A stretch of DNA of 64,000 nt from Aquimarina aquimarini (lineage in GTDB: Bacteria > Bacteroidota > Bacteroidia > Flavobacteriales > Flavobacteriaceae). Below are positions 1-9,208 of this stretch, piece by piece. Each line of letters starts with the position of its first letter. The first letter of the stretch is position 1. The stretch spans positions 37,153 to 101,152 of the forward strand of contig NZ_OMKE01000017.1 of assembly GCF_900299535.1 (NCBI RefSeq), written 5' to 3'. The translations under genes were made by a program, and so were the position numbers. The notes beneath the pieces are model-generated. The model did no database searches and was not told where the DNA came from. It saw nothing but the letters and a program-made list of their open reading frames with translations.

Positions 1-1759
1 TATTAATCGCCGTAAAGCAAAAGTCTTTCTTACTCCAGAAGCCAAATCATTAGAAAAACACCAAAAGAAACAAAACAAATCACTGTTACCAGCAAGTCCT
101 AGTGATCCTGATTATCAGTTTGAATTTGGTGATTTACAAAATTTTGAAAATAAAATTGCTACAATAAAAAGCAAAAACGGTTTAAGCACGCAAGTAAATT
201 ATGACACAGAAAGCAATGTGTGGGGAGAAATCTTTATTACTCTTTTGCCTTTTGCTCTAATTATTGGAGTATGGATATTTATCATGCGAAGAATGAGTGG
301 AGGTTCTGGCGGTGGTGCTGGAGGTCAAATATTCAATATAGGAAAATCTAAAGCAAAACTCTTTGATCAAAACACAGAAGTAAAAGTTTCTTTTGAAAAT
401 GTAGCGGGTCTTGAAGGAGCTAAAGAAGAGGTGCAAGAAATTGTAGATTTTCTTAAAAATCCTGAAAAATATACTTCTTTAGGAGGTAAAATCCCAAAAG
501 GAGCATTACTTGTTGGACCTCCTGGAACTGGTAAAACATTATTAGCAAAAGCTGTTGCTGGTGAGGCCAAAGTACCATTCTTCTCATTATCTGGATCAGA
601 TTTTGTAGAAATGTTTGTGGGAGTAGGTGCCTCTCGTGTAAGAGATCTATTTAAACAAGCTAAAGAAAAATCTCCTGCAATTATTTTTATTGATGAAATT
701 GATGCAGTTGGTAGAGCTCGTGGTAAAAGTAATTTCTCAGGGTCTAATGACGAAAGAGAAAATACACTAAACCAATTACTTACAGAAATGGATGGTTTTG
801 GAACCAACACCAACGTTATTGTAATAGCTGCTACTAACCGTGCTGATGTATTAGATAAAGCATTACTACGTGCAGGTCGTTTTGACCGTCAGATATACGT
901 AGATTTACCTGACATTAGAGAACGTAAAGAAATTTTTGATGTTCATTTAAAACCCCTTAAAAAGGTAGAAAATGAACTAGACACAGAATTTATGGCTAAA
1001 CAAACCCCTGGATTCTCTGGAGCTGATATTGCCAATGTTTGTAATGAAGCTGCCTTGATTGCTGCCAGAAAAGGTAATAGTGCTGTAGGTAAACAAGATT
1101 TTCTTGATGCTGTAGATAGGATTGTTGGTGGTTTAGAGAAAAAGAATAAAATTATTACCCCAGAAGAAAAGAGAGCTATCGCTTTTCATGAAGCTGGTCA
1201 TGCAACTGTAAGCTGGATGCTGGAACATGCTGCACCACTAGTAAAAGTAACCATTGTACCAAGAGGGCAATCTCTAGGAGCTGCATGGTATCTACCAGAA
1301 GAAAGGCTTATCGTAAGACCTAACCAAATGCTAGATGAGATGTGTGCCGCATTAGGAGGTCGTGCTGCTGAAAAAGTTATTTTTAACGAAATTTCTACTG
1401 GAGCTTTGAGTGATCTTGAGAAAGTTACAAAACAAGCAAGAGCAATGGTAACTGTATATGGATTGAATGATAAAGTAGGAAATTTAACGTATTACGATTC
1501 ATCAGGGCAAAGTGAATACAATTTCACTAAACCTTATAGCGAGCAAACCAGTGAATTAATTGATAAAGAAATCTCTAATATTATCGAGATGCAATATCAA
1601 AGAGCTATTGATCTTTTAGAGAAACATAAAGATAAATTAACGGAGCTTGCAGAAGTACTCTTAGAAAAAGAAGTTATCTTCAAAGATAATCTAGAAAAAA
1701 TATTCGGAGAACGTCCATTCGGTAAAAAAGAAGAAGAAATCGTAAACGAACCTTCTTAA
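1..1759 (+). CDS. ftsH: ATP-dependent zinc metalloprotease FtsH (5' partial)
   Basis: This is the membrane-anchored AAA+ protease that extracts and degrades membrane and regulatory proteins. The reading frame is open from base 2, so the N-terminus lies outside the window; the GTG at 218 is internal and not the start. One membrane segment lies near 233-286, followed by a Gly-rich linker. The AAA module has Walker A GPPGTGKT (515-538), Walker [13 protein letters not shown], and an arginine-finger region around RAGRFDR. The protease domain has the zinc motif HEAGH (1187-1201) and a downstream acidic ligand in the [10 protein letters not shown] stretch. The protein ends with the usual acidic tail. 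A terminator hairpin follows, and the next genes belong to lipid metabolism, the common flavobacterial arrangement. Identity is certain; only the start is missing. Confidence 0.98.
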   Translation, partial: INRRKAKVFLTPEAKSLEKHQKKQNKSLLPASPSDPDYQFEFGDLQNFENKIATIKSKNGLSTQVNYDTESNVWGEIFITLLPFALIIGVWIFIMRRMSGGSGGGAGGQIFNIGKSKAKLFDQNTEVKVSFENVAGLEGAKEEVQEIVDFLKNPEKYTSLGGKIPKGALLVGPPGTGKTLLAKAVAGEAKVPFFSLSGSDFVEMFVGVGASRVRDLFKQAKEKSPAIIFIDEIDAVGRARGKSNFSGSNDERENTLNQLLTEMDGFGTNTNVIVIAATNRADVLDKALLRAGRFDRQIYVDLPDIRERKEIFDVHLKPLKKVENELDTEFMAKQTPGFSGADIANVCNEAALIAARKGNSAVGKQDFLDAVDRIVGGLEKKNKIITPEEKRAIAFHEAGHATVSWMLEHAAPLVKVTIVPRGQSLGAAWYLPEERLIVRPNQMLDEMCAALGGRAAEKVIFNEISTGALSDLEKVTKQARAMVTVYGLNDKVGNLTYYDSSGQSEYNFTKPYSEQTSELIDKEISNIIEMQYQRAIDLLEKHKDKLTELAEVLLEKEVIFKDNLEKIFGERPFGKKEEEIVNEPS

Positions 1760-1786
1760 AAACTACCGTTTTTACAAGTAAATTGA

Positions 1787-1828
1787 AAAATCTTAGCCTA
1801 ATGAGAATATTAGGTTAAGATTTTTTTT
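1787..1828 (+). terminator. Rho-independent terminator after ftsH
   Basis: The arms AATCTTAGCCTAAT (1789-1802) and ATTAGGTTAAGATT (1809-1822) pair with one G-T wobble, and a T-run follows. It ends the ftsH transcript before the LUD gene. Confidence 0.85.
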
Positions 1829-1875
1829 ATCTTTGGAGGTAATGTAAAACCGTAATCCCCCAATCTCAATCTAAA

Positions 1876-2487
1876 ATGAGTCTATTTAGAAGAATCTTTT
1901 CCTCAAAATCTAAATCAGACCAAAAGGCTAAAGAACGTCACACAGAAGATCGTAGTAAATATATGCCTGAAATCGATCTACCGATCGATGAAAGCTTTAT
2001 GATAAACTTCAAAAGAAATGGAGGTAAGTTTCTTTATTGTGATAACGAAAATGAAGTTTCTGATTCTTTTGATAAAATTCTTTTGGAAAATGACTGGTAC
2101 GAAAAAGAAGTATGTTGTTTTGATAACAGCCTTGAGCATAAATTTTCTGGCTTTAATTTAAGTTTTGTAAAAAACTTTTCTGCTTCTTTCTTTTTCGCTA
2201 CTTGTGAATATTTAATCGCAGATAGTGGCGCCATATTAATCTCTTCTAACCAACTTAGAGAGAAAAAACTTACCGAATTACCTGACAATTTTGTAATCCT
2301 TGCAGCTACAAGTCAATTAGTTAAGAATATCGGAGAAGGACTCAAAGGAATCAAAAACAAAAACCGAAACGCAATCCCCTCAAACATTACAACCATCAAG
2401 GATTTTGAACCACAAAAAGAAAAAGATTTCTTAAGCTACGGAAGTAGTTCAAAAAATTTATATTTGCTCCTTCTGGAAGACCTATAA
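1876..2487 (+). CDS. LUD-domain protein (LutC/YkgG family)
   Basis: The 203-aa product looks like a member of the LUD (LutC/YkgG) family, small proteins linked in other bacteria to lactate oxidation. The fold is suggested by the central ADSGAIL-type segment (ATCEYLIADSGAILISS), the ILAATSQLV strand and the alternating strands and helices. The first 30 residues are basic and low in complexity. No signal peptide or membrane segment is seen. The stop codon is one base before the cdsA start (2489), so the two are probably translationally coupled. In flavobacteria this gene commonly sits between ftsH and cdsA, which suggests a role tied to the membrane or to redox, but that is inference. No lutA or lutB partner is visible in the window. 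Confidence 0.8.
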   Translation: MSLFRRIFSSKSKSDQKAKERHTEDRSKYMPEIDLPIDESFMINFKRNGGKFLYCDNENEVSDSFDKILLENDWYEKEVCCFDNSLEHKFSGFNLSFVKNFSASFFFATCEYLIADSGAILISSNQLREKKLTELPDNFVILAATSQLVKNIGEGLKGIKNKNRNAIPSNITTIKDFEPQKEKDFLSYGSSSKNLYLLLLEDL

Positions 2488-2488
2488 C

Positions 2489-3298
2489 ATGAAAGAACTG
2501 CTTACAAGATCTTTATCGGGACTTTTATATGTCTCTATATTACTACTCTCAATATTTATCAATAAATATACTTTTATTGGGGTATTTTTTATTTTTGGAA
2601 TAATCACTATCTATGAGTTCCAAAAATTAATTTACCTTAAAAACAAAAGACTCTATGTAATATTCATTGCCCTTTTGGTTATATTACACCTATGTCAAGA
2701 TGAGCTTTATTACTACTTTATATTACCTGTATTAGCTCTTACTATTATCACTGAGTTGTTTTTGGTAAAAGATCTGGTCACCATTCGAATTATACCCATG
2801 TTCGAAAAAAGAAAATACCTGACCACTATCTTCTATTTGATCACATCGATTATATTTTCTACACTCCTACCTAATTACTCTGGAGAATACCAACCATTTA
2901 TTATAGCAGGGGCATTTTTGATAACTTGGGTGAATGACACCTTTGCATATTTAGTTGGTAAAAATTTTGGAAAACACAAATTATTAGAACGAATATCTCC
3001 TAAAAAAACGGTAGAAGGTTTTATTGGAGGTTTTATATTCTCATTGATTGCTGGATACCTTATCGCTATATTTTCTGACACATTATCTATTACAGTTTGG
3101 TTGATTATAAGCATAATTATGAGTATTTTTGGCACACTGGGAGATCTCATACAATCTAAGTTTAAAAGGCAAGCAGGTGTCAAAGATAGTGGCACTATAA
3201 TGCCTGGTCACGGAGGCATATATGATCGATTAGATAGTATTATATTTGCTAGCCCATTTTTATACGCATTTTTACAAATACTGAAGCATGTTTCATAA
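2489..3298 (+). CDS. cdsA: Phosphatidate cytidylyltransferase
   Basis: CdsA makes CDP-diacylglycerol from phosphatidate and CTP, the branch point of bacterial phospholipid synthesis. The 269-aa protein is almost entirely hydrophobic, with about seven to eight membrane segments. The family signature is clear near the C-terminus: SPKKTVEGFIGG, then GDLIQSKFKR and KDSG, ending in PGHGGIYDRLDS. The ATG is one base after the LUD stop, and the 3' end overlaps psd by 11 bases, so LUD, cdsA and psd form a tight operon. Length and motifs are normal for the family. Confidence 0.97.
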   Translation: MKELLTRSLSGLLYVSILLLSIFINKYTFIGVFFIFGIITIYEFQKLIYLKNKRLYVIFIALLVILHLCQDELYYYFILPVLALTIITELFLVKDLVTIRIIPMFEKRKYLTTIFYLITSIIFSTLLPNYSGEYQPFIIAGAFLITWVNDTFAYLVGKNFGKHKLLERISPKKTVEGFIGGFIFSLIAGYLIAIFSDTLSITVWLIISIIMSIFGTLGDLIQSKFKRQAGVKDSGTIMPGHGGIYDRLDSIIFASPFLYAFLQILKHVS

Positions 3299-3935
3299 AG
3301 AAGGATATAAAATAATATCAATAACACTCGTATTATTTCTAGGCATTAATTTAGCTGCTTATGTTGCTATTCAAATCAAAGAATTGCAAATCGCTATATT
3401 TTCTACAACACTAGTCTTTTTAATTCTGATCTTACAATTTTTCAGAAACCCAAAAAGAGTCACAAAAATAGATGAAAGCACAATAGTTTCGCCAGTAGAT
3501 GGAAAAGTTGTAGTTATTGAAGAAGTATACGAGAAAGAACATTTTAAAGATAAACGACTACAAGTATCTATCTTTATGTCACCTATCAATGTGCATGTCA
3601 CCAGACACCCTATTGGAGGAGAAGTAGTCTTTAGCAAGTATCATCCAGGAAAATACCTTGTTGCATGGCACCCTAAAGCTTCTGAAGAAAACGAAAGAAC
3701 AACTGTTGTGGTAAAAAATAATGCTATCACAATTCTATATCGTCAAATTGCTGGAGCATTAGCAAAGAGAATTGTAAACTATGCTACAGAAGGAGAAAAA
3801 GTAATTCAAGGTTCTGACAGTGGATTTATTAAATTTGGATCTAGAGTTGATGTATATCTACCTATAGGAACCAAAGTAGATGTAAGCCTTGATCAAAAAG
3901 TCAGAGGAGGAGAAAGTGTTATTGCTTCCTTATAA
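3288..3935 (+). CDS. psd: Phosphatidylserine decarboxylase, short PSD-A type
   Basis: The enzyme decarboxylates phosphatidylserine to phosphatidylethanolamine. The 215-aa size is that of the short form found in Bacteroidetes and rhizobia. Two membrane helices occupy roughly residues 8-50. The core includes SPVDGKVV, the histidine-rich MSPINVHVTRHP and PGKYLVAWHPKASEENER. The self-cleavage site is the FGS in IKFGSRVDVYLP, where the serine becomes the pyruvoyl cofactor and splits the protein into beta and alpha chains. It overlaps cdsA by 11 bases, so CDP-DAG synthesis and the last step to PE are co-expressed. No pssA is seen in this window. Confidence 0.95.
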   Translation: MFHKEGYKIISITLVLFLGINLAAYVAIQIKELQIAIFSTTLVFLILILQFFRNPKRVTKIDESTIVSPVDGKVVVIEEVYEKEHFKDKRLQVSIFMSPINVHVTRHPIGGEVVFSKYHPGKYLVAWHPKASEENERTTVVVKNNAITILYRQIAGALAKRIVNYATEGEKVIQGSDSGFIKFGSRVDVYLPIGTKVDVSLDQKVRGGESVIASL

Positions 3936-4052
3936 CAACAATAAATTCCAAAAAAGTTTTAAATAAACTTTATATTAATTAAGAATAGTAATCTTATAAT
4001 CATTTTTGAATTTCCCCAAATACAAATTCTGAAAAAAGGAGTTTTCTTAAAC

Positions 4053-4319
4053 ATGACTGAAGAAGAATTAAATATCGCCTTTGAGAATGCATATGAGCGT
4101 GCCTGCAATACCAAAATACAGTTACCTCCAGACATCATGCTTTATTTCTATGCTTACTACAAGCGAGCCACACACACAGAAAGCCTATTCACCCCATCAG
4201 GAAATAGCGAGCTTAGAAATGCCTTTAAGCTAAATGCATTTTTTCAAGCAAAACATCTTACACCAAAAGAGGCCAAAGAAAAATACATTGACATGGTCAA
4301 CAAACATATTACAGATTAA
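4053..4319 (+). CDS. Acyl-CoA-binding protein
   Basis: This 88-aa cytosolic protein matches the four-helix ACBP family that binds long-chain acyl-CoA. The recognisable parts are LNIAFENAYERA, the core motif LYFYAYYKRAT, and the C-terminal EAKEKYIDMVNKH. The ligand-contacting tyrosine and lysine positions (YYKRAT) are kept, whereas the usual W in the KWDAW helix region is replaced by an F-rich stretch (NAFKLNAFFQAK). It follows psd by 117 bases and is closed by a strong terminator. ACBPs are best known in eukaryotes but are regular in Bacteroidetes. Placement after phospholipid genes fits delivery of acyl-CoA to membrane lipid synthesis (inference). Confidence 0.9.
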   Translation: MTEEELNIAFENAYERACNTKIQLPPDIMLYFYAYYKRATHTESLFTPSGNSELRNAFKLNAFFQAKHLTPKEAKEKYIDMVNKHITD

Positions 4320-4323
4320 AAAA

Positions 4324-4355
4324 AAACTTTGACTATTCAGTCAAAGTTTTTTTTT
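4324..4355 (+). terminator. Terminator after the ACBP gene
   Basis: An 11-bp perfect stem (AAACTTTGACT / AGTCAAAGTTT) with a four-base loop ATTC is followed by nine T. It lies between the convergent ACBP gene and valS. Confidence 0.92.
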
Positions 4356-4385
4356 AATCTACATATCTTAATGTCTTGTCTATTT

Positions 4386-7019
4386 CTATCCATTTAAACC
4401 TTCAAGACTTGATTTTATCGTAGCTATTTTAGCCTCTGCATCAGCTTCTTTCTTTCTCTCATTAGCAATAACCTGATCTGGTGCATTATTTACAAAACGT
4501 TCATTTTGTAATTTTTTCTGTACAGACTTCAAAAAACCTTCTGTATAAGATAGTTCATCTGTAAGCTTTTTAATCTCTTCTTCTATATTTATTGTTCCAG
4601 AAATTGGGATAAAATATTCATTAGATTTCACTCTAAAAGAAAGAGCTCCATCTACCTTGGCATCTACATAATCCAATGCTGATAGATTCCCTAATTTACT
4701 GATTACAGTATCAAAAGTAGTCGGAGTATTCTCACTATTGAATACCGATAATTCAATAGTCTCTTTAAATGATATATTTTTTTCTTTACGTATTGTTCTA
4801 ATTCCAGAAACAACATCAGCTGCGGTTTCAAACTCAACAATCAAATCTTCATTAATTGGCTGTGCTTTTGGCCAACTGGCAATAATCAACGCCTCCTCTG
4901 TAGTTCTATTAGCAATCTGTTGCCATATTTCTTCTGAAATAAAAGGAACAAAAGGATGTAAAATTTTTAGATTTTCTTCTAAAACCGTAATAACCTCTGC
5001 ATACGTCTTACCATCAATAGGGCTACCATACGCAGGCTTAATCATTTCTAACAACCAACTACAAAAATCATCCCAAATCAACTTATAGGTTATCATCAAA
5101 GCATCACTTATTCTATATTTGGAATAACTATCTTCTAACTCCAACAAAGTTTTTTGAAATTTTGAAGCATACCACTTTATCGCAATAGAAGAAGATTCTG
5201 GCTGTTCGATAGTTGTATCTATTTCCCATCCTTTAATCAATCTAAAAGCATTCCATATTTTATTTACAAAAGAACTTCCTTGCTTACATAAATCTTCATC
5301 AAACATCAAATCATTCCCCGCAGGAGAACTCAACAACATCCCTACCCGAATACCATCTGCACCATATTGCTCTATTAGGTCTAGTGGATCGGGGGAGTTA
5401 CCTAAGGACTTAGACATTTTACGTCTTTGTTTATCCCTAACGATCCCTGTAAGATACACATTTGTAAAAGGCTTCTCTTTTTTATACTCATACCCAGCAA
5501 TAATCATACGTGCTACCCAGAAAAACAAAATCTCTGGTGCGGTAACCAAATCATTAGTTGGATAATAATAATTAATTTCTTTATTATCTGGCTCCAAAAT
5601 ACCATTAAACACACTCATTGGCCATAACCAAGAAGAAAACCAAGTATCTAAAGCATCGGGGTCTTGAGTTAAATCAGCAATAGTTAAGGCTGAATTTCCT
5701 GTTTTTTCTTTTGCCAATACCAATGCATCCTCTTTATTTTCTGCAACTACAAAATCCTCTTTACCATCACCGTAAAAATATGCAGGAATCTGATGCCCCC
5801 ACCATAACTGTCTAGAGATATTCCAATCCCGAACATTCTCCATCCAATAACGATAGGTACTTACAAATTTTTCAGGAACCAAATTCACTTCTTTATCAAG
5901 AACCGCATCCAAAGCAGGCTGAGCTAGATCCTTCATTTTTAAAAACCATTGATCACTCAATTTTGGTTCAATCACAGCTTTAGTTCGCTCGCTAGTTCCT
6001 ACTTTATTAAGGTGTGTTTCTGTTTTTTCTAACACCCCTATTGCCTCTAACTCTTTTACAATCTCTTTCCTTGCTACAAAACGATCTTTCCCTTTATAAT
6101 TTCCTCCAAAAGAATTTAAAGTAGCATCATCATTAAAAATATCTATTACCTCAAGATTATGCTTATCGCCTAAAACTTTATCATTAGGATCATGAGCTGG
6201 AGTAACTTTTAAGCAACCAGTACCAAACTCCATATCCACATACTCATCTTCGATTATTGGTATCGCTCTATCAACAATAGGTACAATCGCTTTTTTTCCT
6301 TTAAGATGAGTAAATCGTTCATCATTTGGGTTGATACATATAGCCGTATCCCCCATAATAGTCTCAGGACGAGTAGTCGCAATAGTAAGTGTATCATCTG
6401 TACCTTCTATTTTATATTGCAAATAATATAAATTACCCTGTTTTTCTTCATAAATCACTTCTTCATCAGACAAGGTAGTTTTGGCTTCTGGATCCCAGTT
6501 AACCATTCTATACCCTCTATAAATCAAACCTTTATTATAAAGATCTACAAAAACTTTAATCACAGACGCAGACAAATTGTCATCCATTGTAAAGGCAGTA
6601 CGTTCCCAATCACAAGAAGCTCCTAATTTTTTTAATTGCTCTAGAATAATCCCCCCATGTTTATGAGTCCACTCCCAAGCATGCTCTAAAAATTCTTCTC
6701 TAGTAAGATTATTTTTATCAATCCCATCCTCTTTGAGTTTAGCAACCACCTTTGCTTCTGTAGCAATAGATGCATGATCTGTTCCTGGAACCCAACAGGC
6801 ATTATAACCTTTTAATCGAGCTCTACGAATCAACACATCTTGAATTGTGTTATTAAGCATATGTCCCATATGGAGAACACCAGTAACATTTGGTGGTGGA
6901 ATTACAATAGTATACGCTTCTCTATCATCAACTTCAGAATGAAAATAATTGTTTTCCATCCAGTAGGCATACCATTTTTCTTCTATTGATTTTGCATCGT
7001 ATTTTCCTGCTAAAGACAT
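4386..7019 (-). CDS. valS: Valine--tRNA ligase
   Basis: ValRS charges tRNA-Val. The 877-aa length is normal for the bacterial class Ia enzyme. The HIGH motif appears as HMGH at residues 50-53 after PPPNVTGVL, and KMSKS at 534-538. Between them lies the editing (CP1) domain with [12 protein letters not shown] and the DPNDKVLG segment. The C-terminal 60 residues form the coiled-coil tRNA-binding arm (rich in E and K around [21 protein letters not shown]). The start is the ATG that follows a good promoter by about 30 bases. It is monocistronic, opposing ACBP and divergent from the DUF1573 gene. Confidence 0.98.
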   Translation of the reverse strand: MSLAGKYDAKSIEEKWYAYWMENNYFHSEVDDREAYTIVIPPPNVTGVLHMGHMLNNTIQDVLIRRARLKGYNACWVPGTDHASIATEAKVVAKLKEDGIDKNNLTREEFLEHAWEWTHKHGGIILEQLKKLGASCDWERTAFTMDDNLSASVIKVFVDLYNKGLIYRGYRMVNWDPEAKTTLSDEEVIYEEKQGNLYYLQYKIEGTDDTLTIATTRPETIMGDTAICINPNDERFTHLKGKKAIVPIVDRAIPIIEDEYVDMEFGTGCLKVTPAHDPNDKVLGDKHNLEVIDIFNDDATLNSFGGNYKGKDRFVARKEIVKELEAIGVLEKTETHLNKVGTSERTKAVIEPKLSDQWFLKMKDLAQPALDAVLDKEVNLVPEKFVSTYRYWMENVRDWNISRQLWWGHQIPAYFYGDGKEDFVVAENKEDALVLAKEKTGNSALTIADLTQDPDALDTWFSSWLWPMSVFNGILEPDNKEINYYYPTNDLVTAPEILFFWVARMIIAGYEYKKEKPFTNVYLTGIVRDKQRRKMSKSLGNSPDPLDLIEQYGADGIRVGMLLSSPAGNDLMFDEDLCKQGSSFVNKIWNAFRLIKGWEIDTTIEQPESSSIAIKWYASKFQKTLLELEDSYSKYRISDALMITYKLIWDDFCSWLLEMIKPAYGSPIDGKTYAEVITVLEENLKILHPFVPFISEEIWQQIANRTTEEALIIASWPKAQPINEDLIVEFETAADVVSGIRTIRKEKNISFKETIELSVFNSENTPTTFDTVISKLGNLSALDYVDAKVDGALSFRVKSNEYFIPISGTINIEEEIKKLTDELSYTEGFLKSVQKKLQNERFVNNAPDQVIANERKKEADAEAKIATIKSSLEGLNG

Positions 7020-7049
7020 ACTTTGGTCTGATTTTTGAGTTTAAAGAAG

Positions 7050-7080
7050 CAAAAGTACTTATTAAAGTATGAAGTACGAA
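7050..7080 (-). promoter_or_regulatory. Promoter of valS
   Basis: On the minus strand the -7 box TACTTTTG (7057 to 7050) has TTCG exactly 19 bases upstream (7080 to 7077). This is one mismatch from the Bacteroidetes TTTG-N19-TAnnTTTG consensus. Confidence 0.55.
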
Positions 7081-7225
7081 GTCTGAAATATGAAAATTTT
7101 TAAAAATATAAATACGAAAAATAGATAATACTATTACAACAAAACAAGCAGTTTAGATATAGCTTATTATATTCAAATTTTTCAACTCATATTCCTGGTT
7201 TTAACCTCTTACTTTTATTTGCCAT

Positions 7226-7256
7226 TTTGCAATTGAATAAAAAGTAAGTACTTTTA
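7226..7256 (+). promoter_or_regulatory. Promoter of the DUF1573 gene
   Basis: TTTG (7226-7229) is followed after exactly 19 bases by TACTTTTA (7249-7256), one base from the Bacteroidetes consensus. The ATG at 7278 lies 21 bases downstream of the -7 box. Confidence 0.7.
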
Positions 7257-7277
7257 CGTTTAACAAAAACCTACATT

Positions 7278-7670
7278 ATGAAAAAAATAATGATAATTTT
7301 ATTTATTGGTTTTCTTGGCACAACCTTATATGCACAGGATAAAGCACAAATAGAATTTAAAACCGAAGTTATTGATTATGGTGAAATTGCCAAAGGTAGT
7401 GACGGTATTCGTAAATTTGAATTTACTAACACTGGTAAAGCACCATTAGTTATTTCTAAAGTATATTCTAGTTGCGGATGTACAATTCCTAAAAAACCAG
7501 AAGGTCCTATTGCACCTGGAGATTTGGGTGTTATTGAAGTAAAATACGACACAAAAAGAGTTGGTCATATTAGAAAAACTGTTTCTGTAAAATCGAACGA
7601 TCCTGATCGTCCAACAATAGCTTTAAAAATTAAAGGTACTGTACTTGATAAAAGTGTTTTAGAAAACTAA
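7278..7670 (+). CDS. Exported DUF1573 domain protein
   Basis: This 130-aa protein has a signal peptide of about 19 residues (MKKIMIILFIGFLGTTLYAQ, cut after the Ala or Gln). One DUF1573 domain of Ig-like ASPM/MSP fold fills the rest: FKTEVIDYGEIAKGS, FEFTNTGKAPLVIS, SSCGCT and the closing KIKGTV strand. The SSCGCT pair of cysteines is typical of the family. The function is unknown; such proteins are abundant, single-domain envelope proteins in Bacteroidetes. It has its own promoter and a perfect terminator, so it is monocistronic. An extracytoplasmic role in protein-protein contact is inference only. Confidence 0.9.
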   Translation: MKKIMIILFIGFLGTTLYAQDKAQIEFKTEVIDYGEIAKGSDGIRKFEFTNTGKAPLVISKVYSSCGCTIPKKPEGPIAPGDLGVIEVKYDTKRVGHIRKTVSVKSNDPDRPTIALKIKGTVLDKSVLEN

Positions 7671-7682
7671 AACAAGTACTCC

Positions 7683-7730
7683 AAAATATAAAAAGGGATA
7701 CCATCATGGTATCCCTTTTTATATTTTTAT
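7683..7730. terminator. Bidirectional terminator
   Basis: A perfect palindrome with 22-base arms (7683-7704 and 7706-7727) around a single central C, A-rich on one side and T-rich on the other, lies between the convergent DUF1573 and protease genes. It can serve both. Confidence 0.92.
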
Positions 7731-7753
7731 AACTCTCAAAAAAATATGCTAAT

Positions 7754-9103
7754 TCAAAGTACCTTTTTTAAAGAAAACTGATAATTCATCATAATACCTA
7801 ATCGTTCTATCTTCATTCTAATTTTCTTCCCTTCATCAAGATAAAACAAATCATTAAGGTCAGAAAGTTTATATTGGTATGCTCTCTTACCATTTACCTG
7901 TAAAATAACATCTCCTTTTTTTAACCCTGCAAGTTCTGCCGGTGAATTTGGCCTTACATCCATAATTTCATATTTAGGTTGAAGCACAAAATTATTCAAC
8001 AATTCAAATGTTTTCTTACTCACGATCTTATTAAGTCCTAAATATACCCTGTCCTTTTCTTTATAATCTTTTACCGCAGTAAAACCAGAGTGTTGTATCG
8101 TAAGACCACTCATATTATAATTAAATGGTTTTCCAAAAAAACTATTCTTTTTAAAAGATATTTTTTTATGAGGATAATCCAAAATAATATTAAATCTCTT
8201 CAAAACATTACCTCCTAATGATCCTTGCCTATTATCCAAAGAGATACCTTGTATATAAATTGAATCAGGAAACGAAGTAGTTACTTCTTTCATTTTGAAT
8301 GCACCAATATGAAGTCCTTTAATTTTAGTTTTCTCTCCATAAATTTCACCACTAAACCCTTTACCCAAAAAATCTCTAAAAGAATTTTCTGAAGGATATA
8401 TCCCTTTTTCTTTATTTTTAAACAACCACAAAGAAGAACCTGATCCTGAATCTAATAATAAGTTTACATCAATCAAGCCTTCTACTGCCTCATACTTTGC
8501 TTTAACAAAAGGTCTTTTCTTTTTTCCTCTAAAATCCAACGCTGTTTGATAGCATTTTTTGCACTTTTTGTATTGATACGATTCAGGATTATACAGCTTA
8601 ATTATCTTTTTACTATAATTAATATCTAAAACAAAATCTTTAATAAAATCATATCCAATAATTCCATGTACTGGAAATCCCATTCTTGGAGAGAAGTTGA
8701 TTGATTCATCCAATACTAAATAAATCTTGTGATTTGCACTTGTTGCTTTACCAATAGTTACTTCATTATTCATAGATTTTATAGCCTCTACAGGCTCATT
8801 ATCCCCTAATCCTCTAAGATAAATCTTGGATGTATTTTTGAGCTCTATAGAACTTTTATTATCTACACTAAAAATAATAGTAGATCCTACTCCTGTATCC
8901 AAAATAAACGACAACTCTACACCGTTTACAACGACAGGAACAATAATAAGATTATTCGCTAATTCAAATCTAACTTTATCCTTCTTTTTCCCAATAGGTA
9001 ATTCAAAGTCTTTTTGGGCAAAAAGAATAACATGAGATAATAGAAATAATATAGTAATCTTACTTTTAAGAAAATAGCAAAAACCTTGTGATAAAACCTT
9101 CAT
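7754..9103 (-). CDS. Exported aspartyl protease with PDZ domain
   Basis: The 449-aa protein begins with a signal peptide (about residues 1-30, ending VILFAQ). Two retropepsin-like halves follow, each with its own catalytic motif: ILDTGVGST (Asp69) and LLDSGSGSS (Asp218). Each motif is followed at a distance by the expected Gly-rich flap and hydrophobic-hydrophobic-Gly turn (IIGYDF in the first). A PDZ domain (about 375-440) contains NSPAELAGLKKGDVILQVNG. A CKKC pair sits between the two halves at 181-184. The family is known in Bacteroidetes as PDZ aspartyl proteases of unknown substrate, probably periplasmic. Two motifs in one chain suggest an intramolecular pepsin-like dimer. The gene stands alone. 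Confidence 0.88.
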   Translation of the reverse strand: MKVLSQGFCYFLKSKITILFLLSHVILFAQKDFELPIGKKKDKVRFELANNLIIVPVVVNGVELSFILDTGVGSTIIFSVDNKSSIELKNTSKIYLRGLGDNEPVEAIKSMNNEVTIGKATSANHKIYLVLDESINFSPRMGFPVHGIIGYDFIKDFVLDINYSKKIIKLYNPESYQYKKCKKCYQTALDFRGKKKRPFVKAKYEAVEGLIDVNLLLDSGSGSSLWLFKNKEKGIYPSENSFRDFLGKGFSGEIYGEKTKIKGLHIGAFKMKEVTTSFPDSIYIQGISLDNRQGSLGGNVLKRFNIILDYPHKKISFKKNSFFGKPFNYNMSGLTIQHSGFTAVKDYKEKDRVYLGLNKIVSKKTFELLNNFVLQPKYEIMDVRPNSPAELAGLKKGDVILQVNGKRAYQYKLSDLNDLFYLDEGKKIRMKIERLGIMMNYQFSLKKVL

Positions 9104-9208
9104 TACAATAAATATAGAAAAATAGTTGAAAAATCATAGCAACTATACATCTATTTCTTAATTATTTTAAGACATTTACTGCCGTTTTATTTTTCAAAAT
9201 CAGACTCA

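Noticed and set aside
367..813. A 148-codon minus-strand frame inside ftsH
   Set aside because: It is antisense to the AAA domain with no recognisable motif.
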